The notes beneath the pieces are model-generated. The model did no database searches and had not been told where the DNA came from. It saw nothing but the letters and a program-made list of their open reading frames with translations. Below are positions 52,853-60,171 of a stretch of DNA of 64,000 nucleotides, one piece after another (position 1 is the stretch's first letter; every line of letters starts with the position of its first letter). The DNA is from Bacteroidota bacterium. Lineage in GTDB: Bacteria; Bacteroidota; Bacteroidia; Chitinophagales; Chitinophagaceae. The stretch spans positions 1 through 64,000 of the forward strand of contig JAEWKC010000022.1 in assembly GCA_023386235.1 (NCBI GenBank), read 5' to 3'. A program made the position numbers and the translations under genes.

Positions 52853-53860
52853 TTAAAAAGCGTTCACGCCGTTTACGGTTGTATACTTAAAGCTTAATTT
52901 TTGGTCGGGGTAAACAAATTTAAATGCGCTCTGACACATTAACGCCGCTTCATGAAAACCACAAAGAATCAGCTTCAGCTTGCCCGGATAAGTATTAATA
53001 TCGCCTACGGCAAAAATGCCGGGTATGTTGGTAGAATAGTCAAACGTGTCTACTTCTATAGCTATCTTGTCTATGTTTAAGTTCCAGTCAGCTATAGGTC
53101 CCAATTTAGGACTCAGTCCAAACAGCGGAATAAGATAATCTGCTTTGATAACGTTTTCCTGGCCGGCTCCGTCAATGTAAAAAACTTCTTCAAGATGTGT
53201 GTTGCCGCTGATTTTGCTAAGGTTTGATTTTAGTATCAAATCAATTTTACCTGCCCGGGCAAGTTCAAAAACTTTTTGCGCAGAATCCGGAGCGCCTCTG
53301 AATGTTTCTCCTCTGTGAATGAGGGTTACTCTTTTGGCTACGTCGGCTAAATAAATTGTCCAGTCAAGCGCCGAGTCTCCGCCACCTGCCAGCACAATAT
53401 TTTTATCGCGATACATTTCAGGATCTTTCACAAAATAGGCTACACCTTTTCCATTTTCAAATTCCAGCAACCTTTCTATAACGGGTTTACGAGGCTCAAA
53501 TACACCCAGTCCGCCGGCTATGGCTACTACTTTACTTTCAATTTCTGTACCTTCATTGGTAACCAGTTTAAAAGTGCCGTCTTCCTTTTTTGTAAGTTGT
53601 TCTACTCTTTCACCCAAAGTAAAAGTGGGGTTAAAAGGTTCAATTTGTTTCATCAGGTTTTCCACTAATTCCAACGCGTTGATCGTAGGAAAACCCGGGA
53701 TGTCATATATAGGTTTTTGTGGATAAATTTCAGAAAGTTGTCCGCCAACCTGGGGTAAATAATCTACCAAATGGCATCTCATTTTTAAAAGCCCGGCTTC
53801 AAATACGGTAAATAATCCTACAGGTCCTGCACCAATAATACAAATATCAGTTTTAATCAT
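52853..53860 (-). CDS. NAD(P)/FAD-dependent ferredoxin reductase (thioredoxin reductase-like)
   Basis: A 335-residue flavoprotein from the ATG at 53860; in-frame sequence to 53905 overlaps a promoter. ICIIGAGPVGLFTVFEAG is the FAD-binding motif, GGGDSALDWTIYLADV the NADPH-binding one and IPGIFAVGDINTYPGK the FAD motif near the C-terminus. The CxxC of true thioredoxin reductases is absent, which fits TrxR-like ferredoxin-NADP reductases. It is the first gene of a two-gene operon with the 2Fe-2S ferredoxin. Confidence 0.9.
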   Translation of the reverse strand: MIKTDICIIGAGPVGLFTVFEAGLLKMRCHLVDYLPQVGGQLSEIYPQKPIYDIPGFPTINALELVENLMKQIEPFNPTFTLGERVEQLTKKEDGTFKLVTNEGTEIESKVVAIAGGLGVFEPRKPVIERLLEFENGKGVAYFVKDPEMYRDKNIVLAGGGDSALDWTIYLADVAKRVTLIHRGETFRGAPDSAQKVFELARAGKIDLILKSNLSKISGNTHLEEVFYIDGAGQENVIKADYLIPLFGLSPKLGPIADWNLNIDKIAIEVDTFDYSTNIPGIFAVGDINTYPGKLKLILCGFHEAALMCQSAFKFVYPDQKLSFKYTTVNGVNAF

Positions 53861-53882
53861 TTTTTTTAAAGAATTTCGCCTG

Positions 53883-53890
53883 CAAATATA
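53883..53890 (-). promoter_or_regulatory. -7 promoter element of the reductase-ferredoxin operon
   Basis: Minus-strand TATATTTG, 23 bases before the ATG at 53860. Confidence 0.5.
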
Positions 53891-53999
53891 ATTGTAAATT
53901 ATCAATTTCGGCTTAAGAAAATAGGATTACTGTCATTTTTTCTTAATTCTTATTATGGCTTCAAATTTGCCCAATAACTGATACTACCTATTATATATA

Positions 54000-54620
54000 A
54001 TGAAAATTAAATTTAAACACTCAAAAAAGGAAGATATGGCAGACAATATGGAAAATGTTGACAAAAATGCAACTGACAATAACCGCCAGGCATTTGAAAA
54101 CAGCAATCCCGATTTTCAAGATGCGGAAAATAACAATGCTGAAGCTTTTGAAAGCGACCAATTCACCCATACGGAGCTGGATAAAATAAGTGAAGAACTT
54201 GCTGTGCAAAAAGACAAATATGTACGTTTGATGGCAGAGTTTGAAAATTATAAAAGAAGAACCAATACGGAAAAGTTCGAACTTATACAGTCGGCCGGCA
54301 AAGATGTATTGACAGCTATGCTGGAAATACTGGACGATATGGAAAGAGCGGAAAACCAGATAGCACAGGATTCCGAAATTGAACATATCAAAGAAGGAAT
54401 TATTCTTGTGTTTAATAAATTCAGAAACCTAATGCAAACTAAAGGTGTAAAGCCGATAGACAGTATACATGCGGAATTTAATACCGATTTGCACGAAGCT
54501 GTAGCCAATGTGCCCGCTCCAAGTCCGGAAATGAAAGGCAAAATACTCGATGAAGTGCAAAAAGGGTATACATTAAACGATAAGATTATCAGATATCCAA
54601 AAGTAGTAGTAGGAAATTAG
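54000..54620 (+). CDS. grpE: Nucleotide exchange factor GrpE
   Basis: A 206-residue DnaK exchange factor. The N-terminal 60 residues are acidic and disordered, a coiled coil runs through LDKISEELAVQKDKYVRLMA (about 60-80), and the beta domain ends in the GrpE tail ILDEVQKGYTLNDKIIR. A second ATG at 54036, preceded by AAGGAAG, could also be the start. It is followed by dnaJ after 26 bases. Confidence 0.95.
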   Translation: MKIKFKHSKKEDMADNMENVDKNATDNNRQAFENSNPDFQDAENNNAEAFESDQFTHTELDKISEELAVQKDKYVRLMAEFENYKRRTNTEKFELIQSAGKDVLTAMLEILDDMERAENQIAQDSEIEHIKEGIILVFNKFRNLMQTKGVKPIDSIHAEFNTDLHEAVANVPAPSPEMKGKILDEVQKGYTLNDKIIRYPKVVVGN

Positions 54621-54646
54621 TCAGACAGAAACGGAATAAAAAATAC

Positions 54647-55795
54647 ATGAGCAAAAGAGATTATTACGAAGTATTAGAGCTGTCCAAATCATCTACTGCA
54701 GATGAAATAAAAAAGGCATACCGCAAGGTTGCCATGAAATATCATCCCGACAGGAACCCCGGTGATAAAGAAGCGGAAGAAAAATTTAAAGAAGCTGCTG
54801 AGGCTTACGAAGTCTTGAGCGACGAGAATAAGAAAGCAAGATACGACCGCTACGGGCACCAGGCTTTTGGCCCGGGTATGGGCGGTGGATTTGGCGGCGG
54901 CGGCATGAATATGGAAGACATTTTCAGCCAATTCGGCGACATATTCGGCAGCGGCGGATTCGGCGATTTTTTCGGAGGCGCTCAAACACAAAGAGGCAGG
55001 GGCAGAAGAGGCAGCAACTTACGCGTGAAAGTAAGATTGAACTACGAGGAAATTGCAGCCGGAGTTACGAAAAGCATTAAAGTAAAAAAATATGTACAAT
55101 GTAATTCCTGCAACGGCTCGGGCGCTAAAGACAGAAACAGTATACAGGATTGCAAAACCTGCCACGGTACCGGGCAAGTGCGTAAAGTGACCAATACTTT
55201 CCTGGGACAAATGCAAACTGTAACTCAATGTCCTTCCTGTAATGGAGAAGGTTCTACCATAACAGCACATTGCTCAAGCTGCAAGGGCGAAGGAAAAGTG
55301 TACGGCGAGGAAACTATTGATATAAGAATCCCGCCAGGGGTGCAGGACGGAATGCAGCTAAGCATGAGCGGTAAAGGCAATGCCGGCGAAAGAGGAGGCA
55401 TGAGCGGAGATCTGATTATACTGATTGAGGAAGAAAAACATGCCGAGCTGCACAGAGACGGCATGAATGTAGGATACGAATTACACATATCATTTCCCGA
55501 AGCGGTATTCGGCACTACAGTAGAAGTACCTACCATTGACGGCAGAGCTAAAATAAAAATTCCATCGGGTACACAAAGCGGTAAATTATTCAGATTGAAA
55601 GGAAAGGGTTTCCCGGATATTAATCATTACGGGAAAGGCGACCAACTGGTAAACGTGAATATCTGGACGCCGCAGCATGTTTCAGAAGATGAAAAAGAAG
55701 CCTTGCGGAAAATGAGAGACAGCGAAAATTTTACACCCAACCCTACAAAATCGGAAAAAAACTTTTTCGATAAATTAAAAGACATCTTCTCCTAA
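54647..55795 (+). CDS. dnaJ: Chaperone DnaJ
   Basis: A 382-residue type A J protein. The J domain has the HPD triad in KYHPDRNPG (about 31-39), and a G/F region follows (about 76-115). Four CxxCxGxG zinc repeats are present (CNSCNGSG, CKTCHGTG, CPSCNGEG, CSSCKGEG), then the substrate-binding domains. It stimulates DnaK ATPase, and dnaK itself is not in the window. It forms an operon with grpE and ends at a terminator. Confidence 0.97.
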   Translation: MSKRDYYEVLELSKSSTADEIKKAYRKVAMKYHPDRNPGDKEAEEKFKEAAEAYEVLSDENKKARYDRYGHQAFGPGMGGGFGGGGMNMEDIFSQFGDIFGSGGFGDFFGGAQTQRGRGRRGSNLRVKVRLNYEEIAAGVTKSIKVKKYVQCNSCNGSGAKDRNSIQDCKTCHGTGQVRKVTNTFLGQMQTVTQCPSCNGEGSTITAHCSSCKGEGKVYGEETIDIRIPPGVQDGMQLSMSGKGNAGERGGMSGDLIILIEEEKHAELHRDGMNVGYELHISFPEAVFGTTVEVPTIDGRAKIKIPSGTQSGKLFRLKGKGFPDINHYGKGDQLVNVNIWTPQHVSEDEKEALRKMRDSENFTPNPTKSEKNFFDKLKDIFS

Positions 55796-55833
55796 AAGAA
55801 ACTAAATAATTTATTACAAATTATAATGAATTC

Positions 55834-55869
55834 CACAGTCTGTAAATTATGCTACAGGCTGTTTTTTTG
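55834..55869 (+). terminator. Intrinsic terminator of grpE-dnaJ
   Basis: ACAGTCTGTA pairs with TACAGGCTGT (one G-T pair), then seven T. Confidence 0.8.
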
Positions 55870-55904
55870 TGCCTCATAAATTAGCTTATAATTATTTAAT
55901 TATG

Positions 55905-55912
55905 TATATTTG
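55905..55912 (+). promoter_or_regulatory. -7 promoter element of the SLC13 gene
   Basis: TATATTTG, 22 bases before the ATG at 55935. Confidence 0.5.
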
Positions 55913-55934
55913 AAACAATCAGATTTTAGTGTAC

Positions 55935-57326
55935 ATGGCTTCTAATATCTGGAAAGAAAAATCTTTCCCCACGGTAAAATGGCGTTCTAAACTGGTGCTG
56001 TTTTTTCTTGTGATTTTTATATCTCTTACCGTTGTTAACTTCTTCATGCCGGAAGATTTTCCTCCGCATTTATACAATGTAATGCTGTTGGTGCTGCTGG
56101 CTATCGGTTTCTGGATCACCGATGTGTTCCCGGCATTTGCTACCAGCATGTTTGTGGTCTTTTATTCGGTTTATTTTTTAGAGGAATTCTCTTTAACCAG
56201 CGGTGTGTCTCAAAACTGGGAAGCATACACTTCTACGTGGGCCAGCCCCATTATATGGATTTTGATGGGCGGATTTTTTATTTCGCTGGGCATGAGCGTT
56301 ACCGGCCTTGACCGGCGTATCGCTTCACTGGCTATTAAAATTTTTGGCACCAATCCCAGAATATTTTTATTGGGCATGATGCTGCTCACCATCGTATTCT
56401 CCATCGCTATTTCCAATACGGCTACTGCCGCGTTGATGATAGCAGTAGTAACGCCACTTATAAACCGTTTGGGCAAGCAGGCTACTTACAACAAAAGTAT
56501 AGTTTTGGGTGTAGCTTTCGCGGCTACTTTCGGCGGTTTGACCACCATTCCCGGAAGCCCCGTGAATGCCATAGCAGCCGAAGCTACCAGAGCGCAGGGA
56601 GAAACCATTTCCTATATGCAGTGGTTTGGTATAGGCATGCCTTTATGTTTGTTTTTTACTTTACTGGCTTGGATTATTTTATCGTTGATTTACAAACCTA
56701 AAATCAATAGTGTACCTAAGATTGAAAGCAATACCGATAGTAAATTGCCATCCAATAAAGAATGGGTAGTTATTTTTACGCTTTTGGTTACCATCTCTTT
56801 ATGGCTTACCACATCTCAAACGGGAATTCCAGTAGCGGCTGTTTCTTTTATACCTATGATGATCCTGTCTATTTCCGGAATTATTCAGCAACAACACCTG
56901 AAGTCCATTTCCTGGGAAACATTGCTTTTAGTAGCAGGAGGCTTAACGCTGGGGGTAGCGGCGTCTAATACAGGTCTGCTGGATTACGCGGCAGCTAAAA
57001 TTAATTTGCCGGAACAGAAAATTACAGCCTTGATTTTCATGTCGTATATAACTGTATTATTATCTAACTTTATGAGTAGTACAGCCACCGCAAGCATTTT
57101 GGTTCCTTTGGTAAATACTATTTTGCCCGGCGATGTGGTATTGGTTTCTATGGCTACGGCCATGTGCTGCTCTTTGGGCGTATTGCTGCCCATCAGTACG
57201 CCGCCCAATGCTATCGCGTTATCTACAGGTGTTGTTAAAGCAAAAGATTTTTCTGTGATAGGTTTGGTAGCTATACTTTTGGGTCCGCCGGTTATATGCT
57301 ATTCTCTTTATTTTTGGCTTACTTAA
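55935..57326 (+). CDS. SLC13/DASS family sodium-coupled anion transporter
   Basis: A 463-residue inner-membrane transporter of the divalent anion:Na+ symporter family; dicarboxylates such as succinate or malate are likely substrates. About 11-12 hydrophobic segments are visible. The first SNT-type sodium/substrate motif is AISNTATAALMIAV (about 158-171); the inverted-repeat partner reads FMSSTATASILVPL (about 378-391), i.e. SST instead of SNT. ATG 55935 was chosen over GTG 55929, which adds two residues. It stands alone after the dnaJ terminator. Confidence 0.9.
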   Translation: MASNIWKEKSFPTVKWRSKLVLFFLVIFISLTVVNFFMPEDFPPHLYNVMLLVLLAIGFWITDVFPAFATSMFVVFYSVYFLEEFSLTSGVSQNWEAYTSTWASPIIWILMGGFFISLGMSVTGLDRRIASLAIKIFGTNPRIFLLGMMLLTIVFSIAISNTATAALMIAVVTPLINRLGKQATYNKSIVLGVAFAATFGGLTTIPGSPVNAIAAEATRAQGETISYMQWFGIGMPLCLFFTLLAWIILSLIYKPKINSVPKIESNTDSKLPSNKEWVVIFTLLVTISLWLTTSQTGIPVAAVSFIPMMILSISGIIQQQHLKSISWETLLLVAGGLTLGVAASNTGLLDYAAAKINLPEQKITALIFMSYITVLLSNFMSSTATASILVPLVNTILPGDVVLVSMATAMCCSLGVLLPISTPPNAIALSTGVVKAKDFSVIGLVAILLGPPVICYSLYFWLT

Positions 57327-57382
57327 TAGTTGATTTACAATAAGTTAATCCAAAAAATATTTTTTTATCTCAATAAATATGC

Positions 57383-57390
57383 TATATTTG
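57383..57390 (+). promoter_or_regulatory. -7 promoter element upstream of the small membrane protein
   Basis: TATATTTG, 139 bases before the ATG at 57530. This implies a long leader that contains two copies of a 15-base direct repeat. Confidence 0.5.
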
Positions 57391-57469
57391 CTTACGATTT
57401 TCAGGATTGATTTTAGTTTATTAAACAAATCATTGCCGGAAAATAATCATTAGATTCAATTACATTGAT

Positions 57470-57509
57470 TCTGATAAACGAAAATGTTATTCCGTCTGAT
57501 AAACGAAAA
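57470..57509. repeat. Direct repeat pair in the leader before 57530
   Basis: TCTGATAAACGAAAA occurs at 57470-57484 and again at 57495-57509, a 25-base period. It lies between the -7 box at 57383 and the ATG at 57530. Confidence 0.6.
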
Positions 57510-57529
57510 ACACTAAAAAATTTATACAG

Positions 57530-57877
57530 ATGAAAATAGTTACTTCACTTGACCCTATGCTACAAACTTTTTGGATTCTGGCCATTATCAGTACCATCTT
57601 TTATTTATTAACCCTGATTGCCAAATACAGCAAAAGCAAGTCTATACATTACTTTCAGAGTTATTTTTTGCCGGTGGAAAAAATCGGCAAGCAAGAAGAT
57701 AATGGCATACTTACTTTAAATTCCCTCTTCATGTTTATTCTTTTTCTGGGATGGGCGGGCGTACTTTTCTCTACATTTATTACCAGCAGGCTGTGGTTGC
57801 TGCTCATTGCTTTAGCGATTGGCTTCTGCGCGTTTTTCTTTGTAAAGAAGAAAAATACACGCAAAAGACATTTTTAA
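57530..57877 (+). CDS. Small membrane protein of unknown function
   Basis: A 115-residue protein with three predicted membrane helices (about 11-32, 64-82 and 85-105) and a basic C-terminus (KKKNTRKRHF). The loop between helices 1 and 2 is hydrophilic. No catalytic motif is visible and I do not recognise a family. It has its own promoter with a long repeat-bearing leader and is followed 57 bases later by folA. Confidence 0.65.
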   Translation: MKIVTSLDPMLQTFWILAIISTIFYLLTLIAKYSKSKSIHYFQSYFLPVEKIGKQEDNGILTLNSLFMFILFLGWAGVLFSTFITSRLWLLLIALAIGFCAFFFVKKKNTRKRHF

Positions 57878-57934
57878 TTAAAATTGTATTTTCTTTCATT
57901 TATTTAGCTGAAATTTGCCTTTAAAGCATTTTAC

Positions 57935-58435
57935 ATGGACATTAATATTATAGTGGCTGTAAGTGAAAACATGGCTATTGGAAAAAATAATCAAATGCTG
58001 TGGCACTTACCAGAAGATTTTAAATACTTTAAAAATACCACCTGGGGTTTACCCATTCTTATGGGGCGTAGAACCTTCAACTCGCTTGATAATAAGCCTT
58101 TGCGCGGCAGGATCAATATAGTTTTATCAAGAAATAAAGAGTATAAATCAGACGGCGCCATAGTGGTGAACAAAATAGATACAGCCATCTTTCTTGCCAA
58201 AGAGCACTATTACAACCAGCTATTTGTAATTGGCGGCGGGCAATTGTATAAAGAAATATTGCCTAAAGTGAAAAGAATATACATCACGCGTGTAAAAGCT
58301 ACTTTTGAAACAGCCGATACTTTTTTCCCTGCCTTTAGCGAAAAAGAGTTTCAGCTGGTATCTTCCGATGAGCATAAGGCCGATGAAAAAAATCCTTATG
58401 ACTATACTTTTGAAGTGTGGGAGAGAAGGCGGTAG
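57935..58435 (+). CDS. folA: Dihydrofolate reductase
   Basis: A 166-residue enzyme that reduces dihydrofolate with NADPH. INIIVAVSENMAIGKNNQMLWHLPEDFKYF-like opening has the Met20-loop pattern (AIGKNNQMLWHLPEDF, about 13-28) with the proton-donor acid in PEDF. MGRRTFNSL and IGGGQLYKE (about 99-107) bind NADPH. Length is normal for the family. It converges on the DUF4298 gene with a five-base gap. Confidence 0.97.
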   Translation: MDINIIVAVSENMAIGKNNQMLWHLPEDFKYFKNTTWGLPILMGRRTFNSLDNKPLRGRINIVLSRNKEYKSDGAIVVNKIDTAIFLAKEHYYNQLFVIGGGQLYKEILPKVKRIYITRVKATFETADTFFPAFSEKEFQLVSSDEHKADEKNPYDYTFEVWERRR

Positions 58436-58440
58436 CTTAC

Positions 58441-58713
58441 TTAAATTGATTGTGTAATTGTTTTCAGCAATTTGATTTTCTCGTTGTACTGATCACTTAG
58501 TACATTCCATATACTATCTTGGTCTGTTGCTCTGTACTTGGCGTCTTCATTGGCATACCGATCATAATCTGCCAGATATTGATCTTTGTAATAATTGTCC
58601 AGCTTTTTACGGTTAGCTTCTATACTTTTAAATTCTTTGTGCAGCTCTTGCAGCTTTTTTAAATCTTCTTCGCATTGAATAAGAAGTTTTTCAACTTTAT
58701 CTATCTTCATCAT
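58441..58713 (-). CDS. Coiled-coil protein, possibly DUF4298
   Basis: A 90-residue helical protein. Residues 5-50 form a heptad-like coiled coil, and the later YYKDQYLADYDRYANED and WNVLSDQYNE segments resemble DUF4298 proteins, small partners of unknown role. It begins 10 bases after the NYN-domain gene stop, so the two probably form an operon. Family assignment is tentative. Confidence 0.65.
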   Translation of the reverse strand: MMKIDKVEKLLIQCEEDLKKLQELHKEFKSIEANRKKLDNYYKDQYLADYDRYANEDAKYRATDQDSIWNVLSDQYNEKIKLLKTITQSI

Positions 58714-58723
58714 ATTGTGATGT

Positions 58724-59464
58724 TTATTTTTGTTTTAGATAAATGTGCCTGATATTGTTTAATCCCGAATCTCTTTCGTCGATCTCAAATTTCTTTAAAT
58801 ACTTTATTAGCGGTAGTAATTTAGGGAAGCCGTAATTTCTCGGATCAAAATCGGGCTTCTTTTTTAATATAAAATTTCCCAGGTTGCCCAAAAATGTCCA
58901 GCCGCTTTCATCGGCAAGATCGTTCACGCTTTCTGTAATGAGCTTAACTGTTTGGGTATCTACTTTCGTTAAAGGTTCTTCTGCATGTTGGCGTTTTGCT
59001 TTTTTTGGTGCCGCTTTTACTTCTGCTACCGGTGCTTTTAATATTTCAAGGTATATAAATTTGTCGCATGCCGAGATAAATGGCTTGGGGGTTTTCTTTT
59101 CGCCAAATCCAATAACCATCATGCCGGCTTCTCTCAGTCTTATTGCCAGCCTCGTAAAATCACTATCGCTGGATACGATGCAAAAGCCATTCACTTTTTC
59201 TGAATACAAAATATCCATAGCGTCAATTATCAGCGCGCTGTCGCTCGAGTTTTTACCGGTTGTATAGCTGTATTGCTGAATGGGAGTGATGGCGTTTTCT
59301 AACAGCACACTTTTCCACCCGGAGACAGTAGGTTTTGTCCAGTCGGCATAAATTCTTTTTATGGTAGGCGTTCCGTTTTTAGATATTTCTTCCATCATTT
59401 CTTTCACGTTGGCGTATGGCACATTATCGGCGTCTATTAATACTGCAAGTTTTTGGTCTGCCAT
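58724..59464 (-). CDS. NYN-domain (LabA/PIN-like) protein with OST-HTH/LOTUS domain
   Basis: A 246-residue protein. The N-terminal NYN domain (about 5-145) has LAVLIDADNVPY with the leading catalytic Asp, NSSDSALIIDAMD and FCIVSSDSDFTRLAIRLRE, the acidic set of PIN-like RNases. A basic linker (KAAPKKAKRQH) leads to a C-terminal OST-HTH/LOTUS-like domain (about 175-245, WTFLGNLGNFILKKKPDF and FPKLLPLIKYL) that may bind RNA. A role in RNA cleavage or turnover is inferred from the family. It is followed by the small DUF4298-like gene. Confidence 0.88.
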   Translation of the reverse strand: MADQKLAVLIDADNVPYANVKEMMEEISKNGTPTIKRIYADWTKPTVSGWKSVLLENAITPIQQYSYTTGKNSSDSALIIDAMDILYSEKVNGFCIVSSDSDFTRLAIRLREAGMMVIGFGEKKTPKPFISACDKFIYLEILKAPVAEVKAAPKKAKRQHAEEPLTKVDTQTVKLITESVNDLADESGWTFLGNLGNFILKKKPDFDPRNYGFPKLLPLIKYLKKFEIDERDSGLNNIRHIYLKQK

Positions 59465-59668
59465 GGGATTATTGGAGTAATTTCAAAAAAGGTTTGAAAA
59501 AAATGAATCTGCTTTATTTAATTTATCAACGAAGTTCTACAAATGTTTACGTACAAACAAAATTATTTATCAAAGCGCCTTTACCCGGTAAAAAATGAAT
59601 AAATGTGCATAAGTATTTCTTTTTGCAAAAATTATACCTGAATATTTCAAAATATAATTTAAAAGCTT

Positions 59669-59676
59669 TACTTTTG
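59669..59676 (+). promoter_or_regulatory. -7 promoter element of rpsO
   Basis: TACTTTTG, 64 bases before the ATG at 59741. Confidence 0.5.
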
Positions 59677-59740
59677 CACACGAAATAAAAAGAATATAAA
59701 CAAGTAAAAATTTCAAACGGAAATTTAAAAAAAGTAGTAA

Positions 59741-60013
59741 ATGGCTTATTTAACAAAAGAAAAAACTGCAGAAATCTTCGCTCAATTTGGTGGCAACGCC
59801 AACAACACAGGCTCTATTGAAGGGCAGATCGCATTGCTTACAGAGCGTATTCAGGGCATTTCTGCGCACTTAAAAAGCAACAAGAAAGACTTCTCTTCTC
59901 AACGTGGTTTAATGCAAATGGTAGGTCAGCGCAAACGCTTACTGGCATATATGCAAAAGCATAACCTCGAAGGCTACCGTGCCCTTATTGAAAAGTTAGG
60001 CTTAAGAAAATAA
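59741..60013 (+). CDS. rpsO: Ribosomal protein S15
   Basis: A 90-residue 30S protein that binds the central domain of 16S rRNA. NNTGSIEGQIALLTERI and the GLMQMVGQRKRLLAYM block are the S15 signature. Length is normal. pnp follows, the same order as in many bacteria, but a strong terminator lies between them, so they are separately controlled at least in part. Confidence 0.98.
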   Translation: MAYLTKEKTAEIFAQFGGNANNTGSIEGQIALLTERIQGISAHLKSNKKDFSSQRGLMQMVGQRKRLLAYMQKHNLEGYRALIEKLGLRK

Positions 60014-60033
60014 TTTGTACAGTGATGTAATTG

Positions 60034-60074
60034 CTATTCCCAACTTGTAAATACTTTGTTGGGAATAGTTTTTT
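60034..60074 (+). terminator. Intrinsic terminator of rpsO
   Basis: CTATTCCCAAC (60034-60044) pairs perfectly with GTTGGGAATAG (60058-60068), then six T. Confidence 0.85.
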
Positions 60075-60171
60075 GTATGTATAGGTAACATTACAAATAA
60101 TATCACTTTTAAATTATCAATATTTGCCTGCTTTTTATTAATTTTCGTTTGCATTACAAAAACAAGAAATT

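Noticed and set aside
59503..59598. Small + strand frame upstream of rpsO
   Set aside because: It runs into the NYN gene start region, has no promoter placed for it and shows no conserved features.
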